Assembly (NCBI RefSeq): GCF_030247185.1 | Contig: NC_080572.1 | Location: 178,774,866-178,838,865, forward strand | Source: Malaya genurostris | Lineage: Eukaryota; Arthropoda; Insecta; Diptera; Culicidae | Length of the DNA stretch: 64,000 nucleotides | Direction: 5' to 3' | In this document: positions 11,521 through 31,703 of the stretch, in pieces | How positions within the stretch are numbered: the first letter of the stretch is position 1 | How the letters are laid out: every line of letters starts with the position of its first letter | The notes under the pieces: generated by a model | What the model was told of the DNA's origin: nothing | Databases searched by the model: none | Seen by the model: only the letters and a program-made list of their open reading frames with translations | Program-made: the position numbers and the translations under genes

Positions 11521-11760
11521 TGGGTTATTTGGACCCGGCGCCTTCCAGCAATAACATCCAGCCATATAATAAAGATTTTCGCTGTACCAGCTTAAACCCG
11601 CCTGATGGTTTGTTTGTTAGAAGGGCGCGTCTTACTCATTTCAGACCTTCAGGGAGAAACACGAAGTTTCTCCCATGTGACTCAGGTTGGCAATCCACTC
11701 CATCATCCAGTCATTCACTTGTAAGATACCCTGATGCACTCCCTGCCCCTCACCATTGTA
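11521..11760. repeat. Unassigned GC-richer repeat-like block with perfect hairpin
   Basis: The block is richer in GC than its flanks and contains 'gggagaaac', a five-base loop and 'gtttctccc' (about 11653-11675), a perfect 9-bp stem. The ORF at 11520-11774 has no family resemblance. It could be the untranslated part of a retroelement; this is a guess from composition only. Confidence 0.3.
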
Positions 11761-12682
11761 ATAAAATAATATAATATTTGTGACGAAGTACAATATAGTA
11801 AAATAATAAGACATAATATAATATCATTTAATATAATACAATACAACAAATCGTCATACAATATAACATAATAAAATATAACATAGAGCAATATAATATC
11901 ACATAATATAACATATATACTACAATATATTATCCTATAGAAGGGTTCCGTCATCATCCATCATCTCCGTTCCGCTATCCACTCATGTTCGAAAACTGAC
12001 AATTATAGTAAAATCTGCTATCTCTTATCGATATGTTGACTATAGTGTTTGTCCGAAGAAAAGATGCCTACATTCCGTATCTCCTCGAAGTAATGACAGC
12101 AACATTATTATATAAGTAAAATCAAATAATATAACTCATTATAATATAATATAATATAATACAATATTATATAATATAATACAATACATATAGTATAACA
12201 TAATACAATATAATACAATATAATATAATATAACATAATATAATATAACATAGTATAATATAATATAATATAATACAATATACCATACTATAGAAGGGTT
12301 TCCGTTATCATCCTTCATCTCCCTCCGCTAGTCAACTCATGCGCTAAAACTGACAATTATAGTGACATAAGCTATCTCTTATCAATATGTTGACTATAGT
12401 GGTTGGACGAACAAAGATGCCTACATTCCGTACCTCCGCGATGTTATAACAGCAGCAGTATTATATAATTAAAATCAAATAATATAACTCATTATAATAT
12501 AATAAAATATAATACTATATTATATACTATAATACAATACATATAGTATAATATAATACAACATAACATAATATAATACAATACATATAGTATAACATAA
12601 TACAATATAATATAATATAATACAATATACTATACTATAGCAGGGTTTACGTTATCATCCTTCATCTCCCTCCGCTAGAAGG
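11761..12682. repeat. Tandem repeat, period about 350 bp, with AATAT-type spacers
   Basis: Three unit starts ('tatagaagggtt' or 'tatagcagggttt') lie at 11937, 12289 and 12636, giving periods of 352 and 347 bp. Each unit has a core of about 170 bp with shared phrases ('tgacaattatagt', 'atatgttgactatagtg', 'gatgcctacattccgta') and an AT spacer made of 'taatataatacaatata' permutations. The third unit is cut after about 45 bp at the start of the next block. The core has no ORF. Confidence 0.85.
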
Positions 12683-12742
12683 CACAAATCTCCAAATATC
12701 AAGGGGAACGTGCCATTTGAGCCAATTTGTTCTGATTCCGCT
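12683..12742. repeat. 60-bp conserved block, inverted copy at 35741-35800
   Basis: Starts 'ggcacaaatctccaaatatc' and ends 'caatttgttctgattcc'. Its reverse complement is present at 35741-35800 with few changes. A separate 22-base phrase beginning 'aaggaacgatctcaccag' (about 12826-12848) recurs near 34587, so both loci hold pieces of the same unknown family. Confidence 0.7.
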
Positions 12743-12880
12743 AGACAACTCAAGTGCGAAAACTGACAATTGTGAAATATGCTACCTCTTGCTATTGTCA
12801 ATTGAACAGAATATGAAAAAATGTTTAAGGAACGATCTCACCAGTATCCTGAATCCTGTATTTAACGTATTTTCAGTAAT

Positions 12881-13317
12881 GTGTCTTGGTCGATCGCTTT
12901 ACCACCTAAATTACGTGCGGTAGACACTAAATCATGCGGCCAAGATGACGCGCCAGTAGCAAAAACGTTGAACATTCGCGATTTCGATGATAGCCATCAC
13001 TATAATGATCGTCCGAGTAAAACGCAGCAAATGAATTTGAGCGATCTTACGCGACGAGTGCTCCACACGAATCACTACAAATACATCGTCCGATTGATAA
13101 ATCATACATGAAAAATAAAACCTTGCGACCGAACGTAGTTTCAGCCATTTGTCGTGGAGAGCACACTAAAATGAAAAATCTGTTCTCTACAGCAACTTCT
13201 GCTACTTGTCGCAAGATGGCACATCACTTTTTAAAATGTTCAGGTACTCGTGTTAACTATTTCTATTTTGGTGGTGAAATACACGATAGCGACTTGCGTG
13301 TTGCAATAATGAAATGA
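12881..13317 (+). other. Two short adjacent ORFs, unrecognised
   Basis: Two plus-strand frames, 12881-13111 and 13108-13317, follow each other with a 4-bp overlap. They show a mixed amino-acid composition ('TLNIRDFDDSHHYNDRPSKT'; 'CRGEHTKMKNLFSTATSATC') and a slightly higher GC content than the surroundings. No domain, signal peptide or family resemblance was recognised. They may be decayed transposon coding sequence or chance; low confidence that they are genes. Confidence 0.2.
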
Positions 13318-13399
13318 TATCAATATTACGAAATAAAATTTGGGATTCCGCACTTTTGATTTCAGGGCATTTTCAAATTTTCACATCACTGCATCATCA

Positions 13400-14340
13400 A
13401 TAAAATGACTTCTTTAGCATATAAAACCATGCGAATCCGGGAGGCGGAAACGGAATACGAAAAGACCGACCGGTACAGCCCGAGCGAAACACAATTAACA
13501 CTGAGAAAGCAGAAAATATGATCTTATGCGATGAGGGCTCTAAACCTGGTTCCTGTCGTTTTCTGCATGCGAAAACTCCACAGTCAGAACACACTAACAC
13601 TTGCACTTTCATGAATCCGGGTGGCAGAAACCCAGCACACATAGCAGTCCGGATGGCGCAACCCGAGCGACATTCAACGAAAGAGCACAGAGCGAAAGAA
13701 AAACACGACCGTGCGCGATGGATGTTATACACGAACTGCACAAAATGTCTGTGTGTGTATGTAATAAAAATGAGCACTTGATTTTCTCGGAGATGGCTGA
13801 ACCGAGATTCACAAACTTAGATTTAATTGAAAGGCTTCTTGGTCCCAAAGGTTTCTTTTGAGTTTTTCCTGGACCTAACTTCCGGTTCGGAAGTAACGGG
13901 GTAAAATGTGCAAAAATATAAAGCAAAAATCCACTCGATTTTCTCAGAGACCACTCATCAAGTTTTCAAGCTTAAGTTCAAATGAAAGCTTAAGTTCAAA
14001 TGAATGATTCTACAACCCCATATAACCTGACCGAATTTCATTCAGATGCGACATCTGGTTCCGGAATTAGAGACTGACAAGTTAAAAAAAAATTATGTTT
14101 CAATTAATAGATTATGCTAGTTGCTGGCCAAATGAAGCGATTTCAGCTATATCCAGCTCCCGGTTCCGGAAGTACCGGATATAGTGGTCGGAAACTCAAA
14201 AACGGAACTGTCTTCATTTTCTCAGAAACAGCTGACTTGATTTTCACATACTTAGGCTCAAATGAAAGCACTAACTTTTATAAAAATAGAGTGCTTTTGA
14301 CCTTTGTTCGGATCTCACTTCCGGTTGCGGAACAATAAGG
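13400..14340. repeat. R-A repeat block, copy 2
   Basis: From about 13790 the block shows R-A tandem-unit phrases: 'tcggagatggctgaaccga', 'cttccggttcggaagtaacg', 'ctcaaatgaaagcactaact' and 'ccggttccggaagtaccgg'. Before that, 13400-13780 holds two related phrases ('gaatccgggaggcggaaacg' and 'gaatccgggtggcagaaacc', about 13432 and 13614) and the 'acaaaatgtctgtgtgtg' link also found at 11.37 kb. Non-coding. Confidence 0.6.
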
Positions 14341-14345
14341 TGATA

Positions 14346-15255
14346 AGGAGTGTATCGAAAAAAAGCTATCCACAAATTTTTTTTTCAAGTTATGATAAAA
14401 AACGATATTTTATTCAAACTTAAAATTGATCCTTTATTGTACGAGGTTAAACTTGAGCATAATGAAAAACGGGATGAAATTTAAGTTATTCTTTCACGAA
14501 TTTTCAAACTTTTGATGGAACGCTCTTCATCAAGTTCCGGACAAGTGTTGCATCGCATTTTTTGGACGCTTGAGCCCGAATTTTTTTGAAGTCCTGCATG
14601 TTCCCAGCTGCCTTACCAGTCTTCTTGAAGACCCTCTTCACGATTGCCCAGTAACGTTCGATGGGTCGAAACTGAGGGCAATCTGGTGGATTGATATTTT
14701 TCTCTACGAAATTTATACCCTTTTCTGCAAGCCAATTGAGAGTGGTTTTGGTATAGTGAGCCGACGCTAAATCCGGCCAAAACAGTGGAGGTGTACTATG
14801 CTTCTTATACAAAGGCAGCAATCTCTTTTGGAGACACTCAGATCGATAGATTTCTGCATTGATAGTTCCGGTAGTTTGAAAAATGGTTGACTTCAAACCA
14901 CAGGAACATATTGCTTGCCATACCAGTACCTTTCGACCGTCCTTTTCTGCCTCTTCCTGGTAGCTCATCCAAAGAATAGTGTTCCTCAAACTTATTAATG
15001 ATGGTTTTAGTACTCGTATGATCCAAACCGCTTCGCCAATTTTCGCATAGTAATACCCTTCTCACTTAGCCATGTGTCCAGAACGTTTATTTTCACTTAC
15101 GCGACATATTAAAAACGCAGAATTTCAACTGTACAAACAAGTAAACAAACGGAAGCTGACAGTCAAACGCACAGCATGCTGTGATCTGAGCATAACAAAT
15201 ACATGCGTACAACACAAATGTATGTGAATAGCTTATTTTCTATAGATACACTCCT
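14346..15255 (-). mobile_element. ITmDD37E-type Tc1/mariner element, internally deleted (910 bp)
   Basis: The left end is 'aggagtgtatcgaaaaaaag', and the right end is the complement of 'gatacactcct' with related subterminal sequence. TA flanks both ends (14344-14345, 15256-15257). The 910-bp length is short for an autonomous copy, consistent with the missing middle of the transposase. Confidence 0.88.
14504..15065 (-). pseudogene. Transposase (D37E spacing), deleted middle
   Basis: Minus strand. An N-terminal piece (15065 downward, 'STKTIINKFEEHYSLDELPG') is followed in another frame by 'KVLVWQAICSCGLKSTIFQ', then 'FWPDLASAHYTKTTL' and 'NINPPDCPQFRPIERYWAIV'. From the aspartate of FWPD to the glutamate of PIERYW there are 37 residues, the spacing that defines the mosquito ITmDD37E family. 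The catalytic D and E of this half are present. The stretch between the DNA-binding part and 'WQAICSCG', where the first aspartate should be, has been deleted. Confidence 0.88.
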
Positions 15256-16290
15256 TATGTACTTGAAATTTTAAACCGTCACTTAAAGCGAAAATGCAAA
15301 AAAGAAGAGTTCGTTTTTTACTTGGGTCAAAACTGTTAAAAGTTTAAAAGGGTATGGTACTGTATACCGGAACAAATATTTATTTAATTTTATTCAATAT
15401 TCAAAGAAAATTTTCGAAGAATCCCTTAGTAACAACATTAAAACAGGTTTTTTTCTTTTGTGTTCGACTTGAACGCAACAATTGCGTTTCATATCCCTGT
15501 AACAATTTCACTTGGCTTCAACAAACTGTCACTGATTACAAACAACTTTCAGCTACATTTTCAATAACATTCGAAAATGTTTCATATATTCTGCCTGTCC
15601 ACGTTCAATTTCGGTCACCAGAGCAATTGCAGCAAATGAAAATTCACAAATAGTTCAACACAACCGATAGTAAAGTTGTATATACTTCAGAAATGTTTGA
15701 TTAATATATTAACCCTTCTTTATGTAAGATTCTCGAACTCTCTAAGGTATACCCACCATTCAGATACGAACGGAAATCGCAAGGTGACGAGAGGCCAAAA
15801 CACTTTAAAACTGAGCTAGAGAGTAGTGACTTCTAATAATTAGTAGCAACCACTTTCGAAGATATTTTGTCTTGTAAATATCTTTATTGATAGCAGAGCA
15901 TAAAGTTGTCACGCATTCTTAATGAAAGAATCCAATTCCAACAGTCTCATATTGGTTTTTCACTGTCTCATTCGTAAATGATCGCCTCCAAAACAAACGA
16001 AGAGAGACGAAGCATTTTCGTTATTGAAGCATTGCAACAAAAGAGAACGTCAATGCCAACGTCATTCGATCCCTTACGACAAGATGAAACAAAAATAATA
16101 TCTGCAGAGAGAAATCACCGAATTTCAATTCTCATTTTTTCACTGATATAATGAAAATATGTGACATTTGGCTACGAAGAGTGTCTAAAATATGATAAAC
16201 CGAAGTAATTACATTTATGAACCTCTTGGGAAACCAAAACTACTATAGATACAAGCAACACCAGGTAAAAACCATTGTGAATCGTTTTCT
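15256..16290. other. No gene seen
   Basis: AT-rich sequence without repeats recognised elsewhere in the window. The ORF at 15354-15653 has no family resemblance. Confidence 0.5.
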
Positions 16291-16418
16291 GTCATTGTCG
16301 ATTCTCGAAGCTTCGGTTGATATCGACACTGTAATGCATAAGGTTTTCACTGAAAACCAAAAATTTTGAAACTACTGTTCCGCTTATGTCGTTGGCTGGA
16401 TATGGACAGTGAAATTTA

Positions 16419-16535
16419 TTTGGAACGAAATGTTTAGTCTTTCGACCACAACTACATATGGCCTGCCAAATCAAATTCTCATTCGGAGAAACCTTTTTTG
16501 TCCGTAAATGTTCAGTATCAGCGTTAGTTCGCAAT
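16419..16535 (-). pseudogene. ITmDD37E transposase fragment
   Basis: The minus strand reads 'ENLIWQAICSCGRKTKHFV', matching the block 'VWQAICSCG' present in both larger D37E transposases in this window (14.5 kb and 39.2 kb). Only this block and a few flanking residues remain, so it is a short relic next to the CCAAT repeat. Confidence 0.6.
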
Positions 16536-16619
16536 GCGGTTCAAAATGCCAGGCTCGGAAGCTGTTTAAAGTTTTCGAGCACTCATGTTTAGTCGTCCAT
16601 TGTGGTAGAAGAAAATTTT

Positions 16620-18301
16620 GTCGTGAATACGACATACTTTACTATGGGGCGCCTTTTCAAAATTTACCCTCTGAGAGAGTGATAAGTTTTTGATCGTGAA
16701 TATCTCTTGTTGTATCAAACGAATCAAGATAACTTTTGCTACATGCCATCGGAAATATGATCACAATTTTATGATAAAATTTTCAGTTTTGTGACATAAT
16801 CTCAAATAATTCCAAATTAAACTTTTCTGAAATGTGTGGTATAAACGAGAATCAAGGGGGATAATCCATAAGGCGCGTTTGCCTTGCTCGTATTTTTAAA
16901 GCTCATAGCTCAGTGATCTGTGAAATGATTTATATAATTTATCTAACAATAGAATCAAAAATTTTCAACTTAAACGTGTATAGCAACAGCATTGAAGTAC
17001 ACTATTGAAAAACCTGTCTCATTTGACCCGTGTCAACACCAGCCAATCAGAACGCGTTCTGAGGAAGAGAACAAAATATCTGCTGCTGTACAACAAATCG
17101 TTCAAGAAAAATGTTCCGAACAGTGTTTAATATCGTAGTGAGTTCCACAATTTGGTCCTTCTGAAAGGCAGGAATGAGTCCCGTACAGCACCCTGTTAGT
17201 TTCTTTCAATGAAATGCAAATCCGAAATTAAATAATAATCGACATTTAAATTTTGCATGCGGCTATTTTTTAGCCGTTAGGACCGCCCATTTTTCACGAA
17301 TGCTACAAGCTACAAACGAAATCACTAGGGGACGGGTATAGCGTGATGGGTAAGTCGATGCCTTTCACACAGCCTGCCTGGGTTCGATTCCCAACCCCGC
17401 ACATAGGGTCAGAAAGTTTTTCTGGTCCGAAAAGGTGAATGACATTAATGTTAAAGGCCTCTATAATTGAAACAAAAAATACAATCGAAATCACCGTAAA
17501 AAGGACTCTTAACAAAAATTGGATCAGTTTGGATTCTATCGCCACTGCGCGCAGATGTATTGTGTCGTTTGCGAAGCTAATTTCGCTGCCGACAAGAGCG
17601 ATTACGTCACAGCCGCCAGTTGTATGCATTGGTGAAAAAACAACGGAAAGAGGACAACGGTGGAGAGCATCACACAAAATCAGCCGTTCTAATGGCTCTA
17701 AAAGTTTTCTTAAGAACTATTAGGGTTTGTTGTTCGCAAATCGATGGTAAATATTCTCAGTTGAGTGCAAATCTAGAACAGCTTGGTTAGATTTGTGCAC
17801 TTTTCGCTGTGTGAAATTGACAGTAATCAAAATCTAGAGAAGCCTTTTTTGTTTCTGCGAAAAATGTTCCAGAGTTCAATGTCGTAGAGAATTACGCAAT
17901 TTGACATTCAGAAGGATGCTAGAAACGAATCCCTACAGCATGTTGATAATTTCTTTCAATGAATTATGAAAATTCGAAAAGAAATAATCAACATTAAAAT
18001 TCTGTATGCGGCTATTCTATAGCCGTTAGGACCGTCCATTAGTGAAAAAGCTACAAACGAAATCACGTAAAAAGAAACCTCGGAAGGTAAAAAATCTCAG
18101 TTCAGTGCAAATCTAGAACTGTTTAATTAGATTTGTGCACTTTTCGCAGTGTGAAATTCGAGTAATCGAGATCAAGTGAAGCCTTCTTTGTTTTTGCGAA
18201 AAATGTGAAAAAGGGGAATGCTTGCATAATTCATACAATTGATCAATTAATTGATATTCGGAAGTGTTAAGGAACATGTCAGTGGTTTTCGTATATACGA
18301 C
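16620..18301. repeat. CCAAT-bearing repeat with inverted ends, copy 1 (internally duplicated)
   Basis: The left end 'gtcgtgaatacgac' (16620-16633) is mirrored by 'tcgtatatacgac' at the right (about 18289-18301). It includes 'cagccaatcagaacgcgttc' near 17039 and two copies of an inverted motif, CAAATCTA...TAGATTTG (17768-17795 and about 18110-18138). The segment 17100-17325 is repeated as about 17870-18066, including 'gcggctatt...tagccgttaggacc', so the copy is internally duplicated. The 702-bp copy at 25271-25972 lacks that duplication. Related fragments lie at 54.2 kb and 61.8 kb. No ORF is seen. Confidence 0.75.
17326..17485 (+). mobile_element. Feilai-like tRNA-derived SINE with 9-bp target duplication
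   Basis: Begins 'taggggacgggtatagcgtg' (A-box region) and has the B box 'gggttcgattccc'. The tail has 'tagggtcagaaagtttttct' and 'ctctataattgaaac' ending A-rich, the layout of the mosquito SINE Feilai. It is flanked by CGAAATCAC on both sides (17317-17325 and 17486-17494). The paralogous segment at 18058-18066 contains the same 9-mer once with no SINE, so it represents the empty site. Confidence 0.9.
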
Positions 18302-19045
18302 ATCCAGTTATGTCTCTGACATTACCCACCCGCCTTTTTGCAAGAGATTGGTGTAAAGCACCTAAACTCGGCTTTTTGCAGTAAGATTTTGCTTATCGTT
18401 ACGGTTGGGCACCTTTTTCACTTTTTACGTCTTCAGTTCTTGTCTCTTCTTTACTTTTTGTGCGTATAATATTGACTTTCCAATGTTGCGAATCAAATTT
18501 CGCCCTGAAAGATTAGAGTTTTCTCAATAAGAGCTTCTACGTTCTTGTCCGTTTTTCGGAAGCATACTTTCGATAATTCTGATGTTAGTTCCAAGGAAAG
18601 TTTACTTTCTATAGCTAGTTCAGGAAAACAAATATCACTAGACAATAAAAAAAAACTAAAAACTAAAACTAAATATATAAAATCAGATTTTGTCCAGTCG
18701 CAATACCCACCGTATGGTCGTAATCGGCAACCAACTTCTGAGCCAGTGTCGAACAACTTCTAGAGTAGGATTTAGTGAATAATCGAAAATTTGTTTGCGC
18801 TTCCATTAGGTAATACATTTGTAGCCCAAACCAGACGGTATCTACTTTTGCTGATTGCCGATAAGACAATTAGCCGAAAACAACCGCACACAGCATGATA
18901 TGTGGCGCCATCTGGGTGCGCCTATCTAAAACAAATGAAATGGAATCAATGGGGATCGGGACTACAATGCCTCCATCATTGGTGTATAATTTTTTTTCAT
19001 CCAATTCACTATCATTAATAGTCATATTTGCCTTATCATTTCCAG
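18302..19045. other. No gene seen; upstream of mthl-A helix exons
   Basis: No ectodomain exon is present in this stretch. An ATG at 18895 is in frame with the first helix exon through the acceptor, so an intron-retained transcript could in theory start there. The added sequence is not conserved-looking. This is most likely intron. Confidence 0.5.
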
Positions 19046-28280
<9,235 letters not shown>

Positions 28281-28406
28281 TTGGTTATTACCATGAGGAC
28301 ATTATTTGCTTCCGCAATTCTGAGATTTTTGTGTAGGGGAAATTCTAAACCTACTTGTATTGTGTAATGGGGAAAAGGAACTTATATACTAACTTACTAA
28401 CTAATA

Positions 28407-28993
28407 GGGGAAAGTCTTATAAAGCGTCCCTGCTAGCCAAAATGCCCCCTTTCATTTTTTAAGCATTGAAGACTTTTCTGAACCAAAGTTTTATTACTAG
28501 CACTATTTTTTCGTAGGATCTTTCTGCTATGCAAGTTTGGTGGTTGTCGTTTGCAGAAAAAGTATGAAAAAACTAAAAATTTCATTTGGCAGCTTTTCGA
28601 TGTAAGGTTTTGCTTTGACTAAATAGATGTTTTATCCGCCATTTCTTTGACATACTGATTATCTCAAAACAGTAACTTTATGGACATTTCAAGAAGCATA
28701 ATGCATCATTATTGTGGGATAAAATGTCTTTTGTCATGCCACTGATTTGTTGTGAGACATAGTTTACGGCTGCTGGGGCATTATGTCTGAGGCAAGTGAA
28801 AAAACTACGAATGTGGTCGTTTTGGAAAATGTGTTTATATCAATCAATTCTCATCTTTTCTATTAGAGTCATTGAAAATTATGTTCTTTAGCCGTATTGC
28901 AATGAAATACTCACATTCTCGTGGAAAATATATTAATACACTTGGAAATATCTCAATGTTTTCTTAAGGGGGGCATATTATAACACTTTACCC
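28407..28993. mobile_element. 587-bp MITE inserted in the Juan 3' end
   Basis: The left end 'ggggaaagtcttataaagcg' and the complement of the right end, 'gggtaaagtgttataatatg', match at about 16 of 20 bases. TA flanks both sides (28405-28406, 28994-28995). Sequence on both sides is Juan. The interior has no ORF. The insertion creates the present stop codon of ORF2. Confidence 0.78.
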
Positions 28994-31644
28994 TACAGAG
29001 AGCGAATCGATTCAACTGAAGATTGCATCGATTTTTGTCGGAATTTGCTTATAACATTATGTGACATTACATCTAATGGTTCTATATTTGTGAGTCTGTG
29101 TAACTCATTTGTACTAAACCAGGGAGGACGCTTCAAAATCATTTTCAGAATTTTATTCTGAATCCTTTGAAGCGTTTTCCTCCTGGTGGAATAACAACTC
29201 GACCAAATTGGTACTGCATAAAGCATGGCTGGTCTGAAAATTTGTTTATAAATTAACAATTTGTTTTTTAGACAGAGCTTAGAATTTCTGTTTATAAGAG
29301 GATATAAACATTTGATATATTTATTACACTTTGCCTGGATTCCTTCAATGTGATCCTTGAAAGTGAGTTTTTTGTCATACGTTAAACCTAAGTATTTAGC
29401 TTGATCAGACCATGTCAATTCCAAGCCATTCAATTTGAGAATGTGATTATTGTTTGGTTTAATAAAAGAAGCTCTTGGCTTATGAGGAAAGATAATTAAT
29501 TGCGTTTTTGCTGCATTTGGTTTAATTTTCCATTTTGACAGATAATCACTGAAAATATTTAAACTTCTTTGTAGGCGACTGCAGATCATTCTTAGATTTC
29601 TACCTGTGGCTAACAGACTTGTGTCGTCACAGAATAGCGATTTCTGACAACCAACGAGTAGATTTGGAAGATCAAAAGTGAAAATATTATACAAGATTGG
29701 AGCTCCGCTTGAACCCTGCGGAACACCTGCTCGTACGCGTAACAATTCAGATTTACAATTCTGATAGCTAACCTGAACAGTACGATCAATTAAATAATTT
29801 TGAATCATTTTGATCAAATAAATAGGAAACTGGAAATCAGACATTTTTGCTATTAAACCTTTGCGCCAAACACTGTCGAATGCTTTTTCTATGTCTAGAA
29901 GAGCAACTCCAGTGGATAACCCAGAAGATTTATTTGCTTTTATCATGTTCGTTACTCTGACAAGTTGATGAGTAGTTGAATGTTCATGACGAAATCCAAA
30001 CTGTTCTGGTAAAAAAATTGAATTCTCATTTATATGAGACATCATTCTCAACAAGATAATTTTTTCAAAAAGTTTACTGATAAAAGAAAGTAAGCTAATT
30101 GGTCGATAACTTGATGTTTTTGCTGGGTTTTTATCAGGTTTCAGGATAGGAATTACTTTGGCGTTTTTCCATCTTTTTGGGAAGTAAGCTAATGAAAAAC
30201 ACTTGTTGAAAATTTTAACCAGGAGTCTCAAGGCAACATCGGGAAGATTTTTAATAAGAATATTAAAAATTCCATCATTACCAGGAGCCTTCATGTTTTT
30301 GAGTTTCCTAATAATTGATTTAATTTCGTCAAAATTCGTCTCAATAATGTCATCGTGTGATAACACTTGGGTTGAAATATGCTCATATTTCAGTGATACT
30401 TCATTTTCAATAGGACTCACAACGTTCAAATTAAAATTGTGTACACTCTCAAACTACTGAGCAAGTTTTTGAGCTTTTCCGCCATTTGTAAGAAGTATTT
30501 GATTTCCTTCCTTGAGAGCAGGAATTGGTTTCTGAGGTTTCTTAAGAACCTTAGAAAGTTTCCAGAAAGGTTTAGAATATGGTTTAATTTGTTCAACTTC
30601 ATTAGCGAAATTTTCATTTCGCAAAAGAGTAAATCTATGTTTAATTTCTTTTTGTAAATCCTTAACTATGTTTTTCATAGCAGGATCACGAGAACGTTGA
30701 TATTGTCGTCGACGAACATTCTTCAACCGAATGAGCAGTTGAAGATTGTCATCGATGATAGGAGAATTTAATTTAGTTGGAGCTTTGGGAACTGAAAGGT
30801 TTCTAGCTTCGATAATGTAATGATTCAAATTATCAATTGCTGTGTCGATGTCCGCAGAATTTTCTAAAATAGTTTCATGATCCACATGATTTTCAATGTG
30901 AGATCTGTAATCCAACCAATTAGCTCTATGATAGTTGAATATAGAACTAATTGGATTAATTATAGCTTCGTTTGAAAGTCTGAATGTTACAGGAAGATGA
31001 TCTGAGTCAAAGTCAGCATGTGTAATCGGTTCACTACAAATGTGACTTTGATCCGTTAGAACCAGATCAATTGTAGACGGGTTTTCCACGGAAGAGAAAC
31101 AAGTAGGATTACTGGGATGAAGAACTGTGAAGTAACCAGCTGAGAGTTGATTATGAAGTATTTTACCATTACTGTTATTTTGCCAACAATTCCACTGGAC
31201 ATGCTTAGCATTTAAGTCCCCTATTACGAAAAATTTCGGTCGATATCTTGTGAGTTTTTGCAAATCGCCTTTAAAGAAATTTAATTGTTCGCCGGTGCAT
31301 TGGAATGGCAAATATGCTCCAGTGATGAAATAAATTCCATGAATGGTTTCAACTTCGATTCCCAAGCTTTCAATAACTTTAGTATTGAAAGAAGGTAAAA
31401 TTCGATGTTTAATTTGCCGTTGGACAAAAATGGCAACTCCACCACCCATTCCAGTAAACCTGTCAAATCGATGAACCACATAATGTGGATTACTTTTCAA
31501 TTTGACATTTGGTTTAAGAAAAGTTTCTGTCACAATGGCAATATGGATTTTATGAACTTCGAGAAAATTATAAAATTCATCTTCACTCGATTTCAAAGAT
31601 CGAGCATTCCAATTTAAAATATTCAAATGATTATTTAACATCAC
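28993..31644 (-). pseudogene. Juan ORF2: endonuclease-reverse transcriptase with one in-frame stop
   Basis: Reads 883 codons in a single frame from the Met at 31644. Only one nonsense codon occurs, TAG at 30454-30456 in 'KLAQ*FESV'. Endonuclease motifs: 'LNWNARSL', 'IVTETFLKP', 'FVIGDLNAKHVQW', 'TIDLVLTD' and 'DSDHLPVTF'. RT motifs: 'KAPGNDGIFNILI', 'SSYRPISLLSFISKLFEK', 'LLDIEKAFDSVWRKGL', 'RAGVPQGSSGAP' and the active site 'SLFCDDTSLLA'. The usual alanine of the Y/F-A-D-D box is cysteine, and both aspartates are kept. The enzyme would nick chromosomal DNA and copy the LINE RNA. The last codon is truncated by the MITE, which supplies the TAG. Confidence 0.93.
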
Positions 31645-31703
31645 TGTTAAATTTTAAATTCATTATAATATTATTTGCAAATTTCCATCCGATTTGAAAT
31701 GCT

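Noticed and set aside
17248..17275. Histone-type 3' stem-loop suggested by 'ggctattttttagcc', with CCAAT nearby
   Set aside because: The stem is five or six base pairs with a loop of three to five and lacks the histone consensus; no histone coding sequence is present. The duplicated copy at 18.0 kb has another loop.
17335..17400. Possible tRNA gene with good A and B boxes
   Set aside because: The head continues into a Feilai-like SINE body with an A-rich end and a target duplication; the cloverleaf is not closed.
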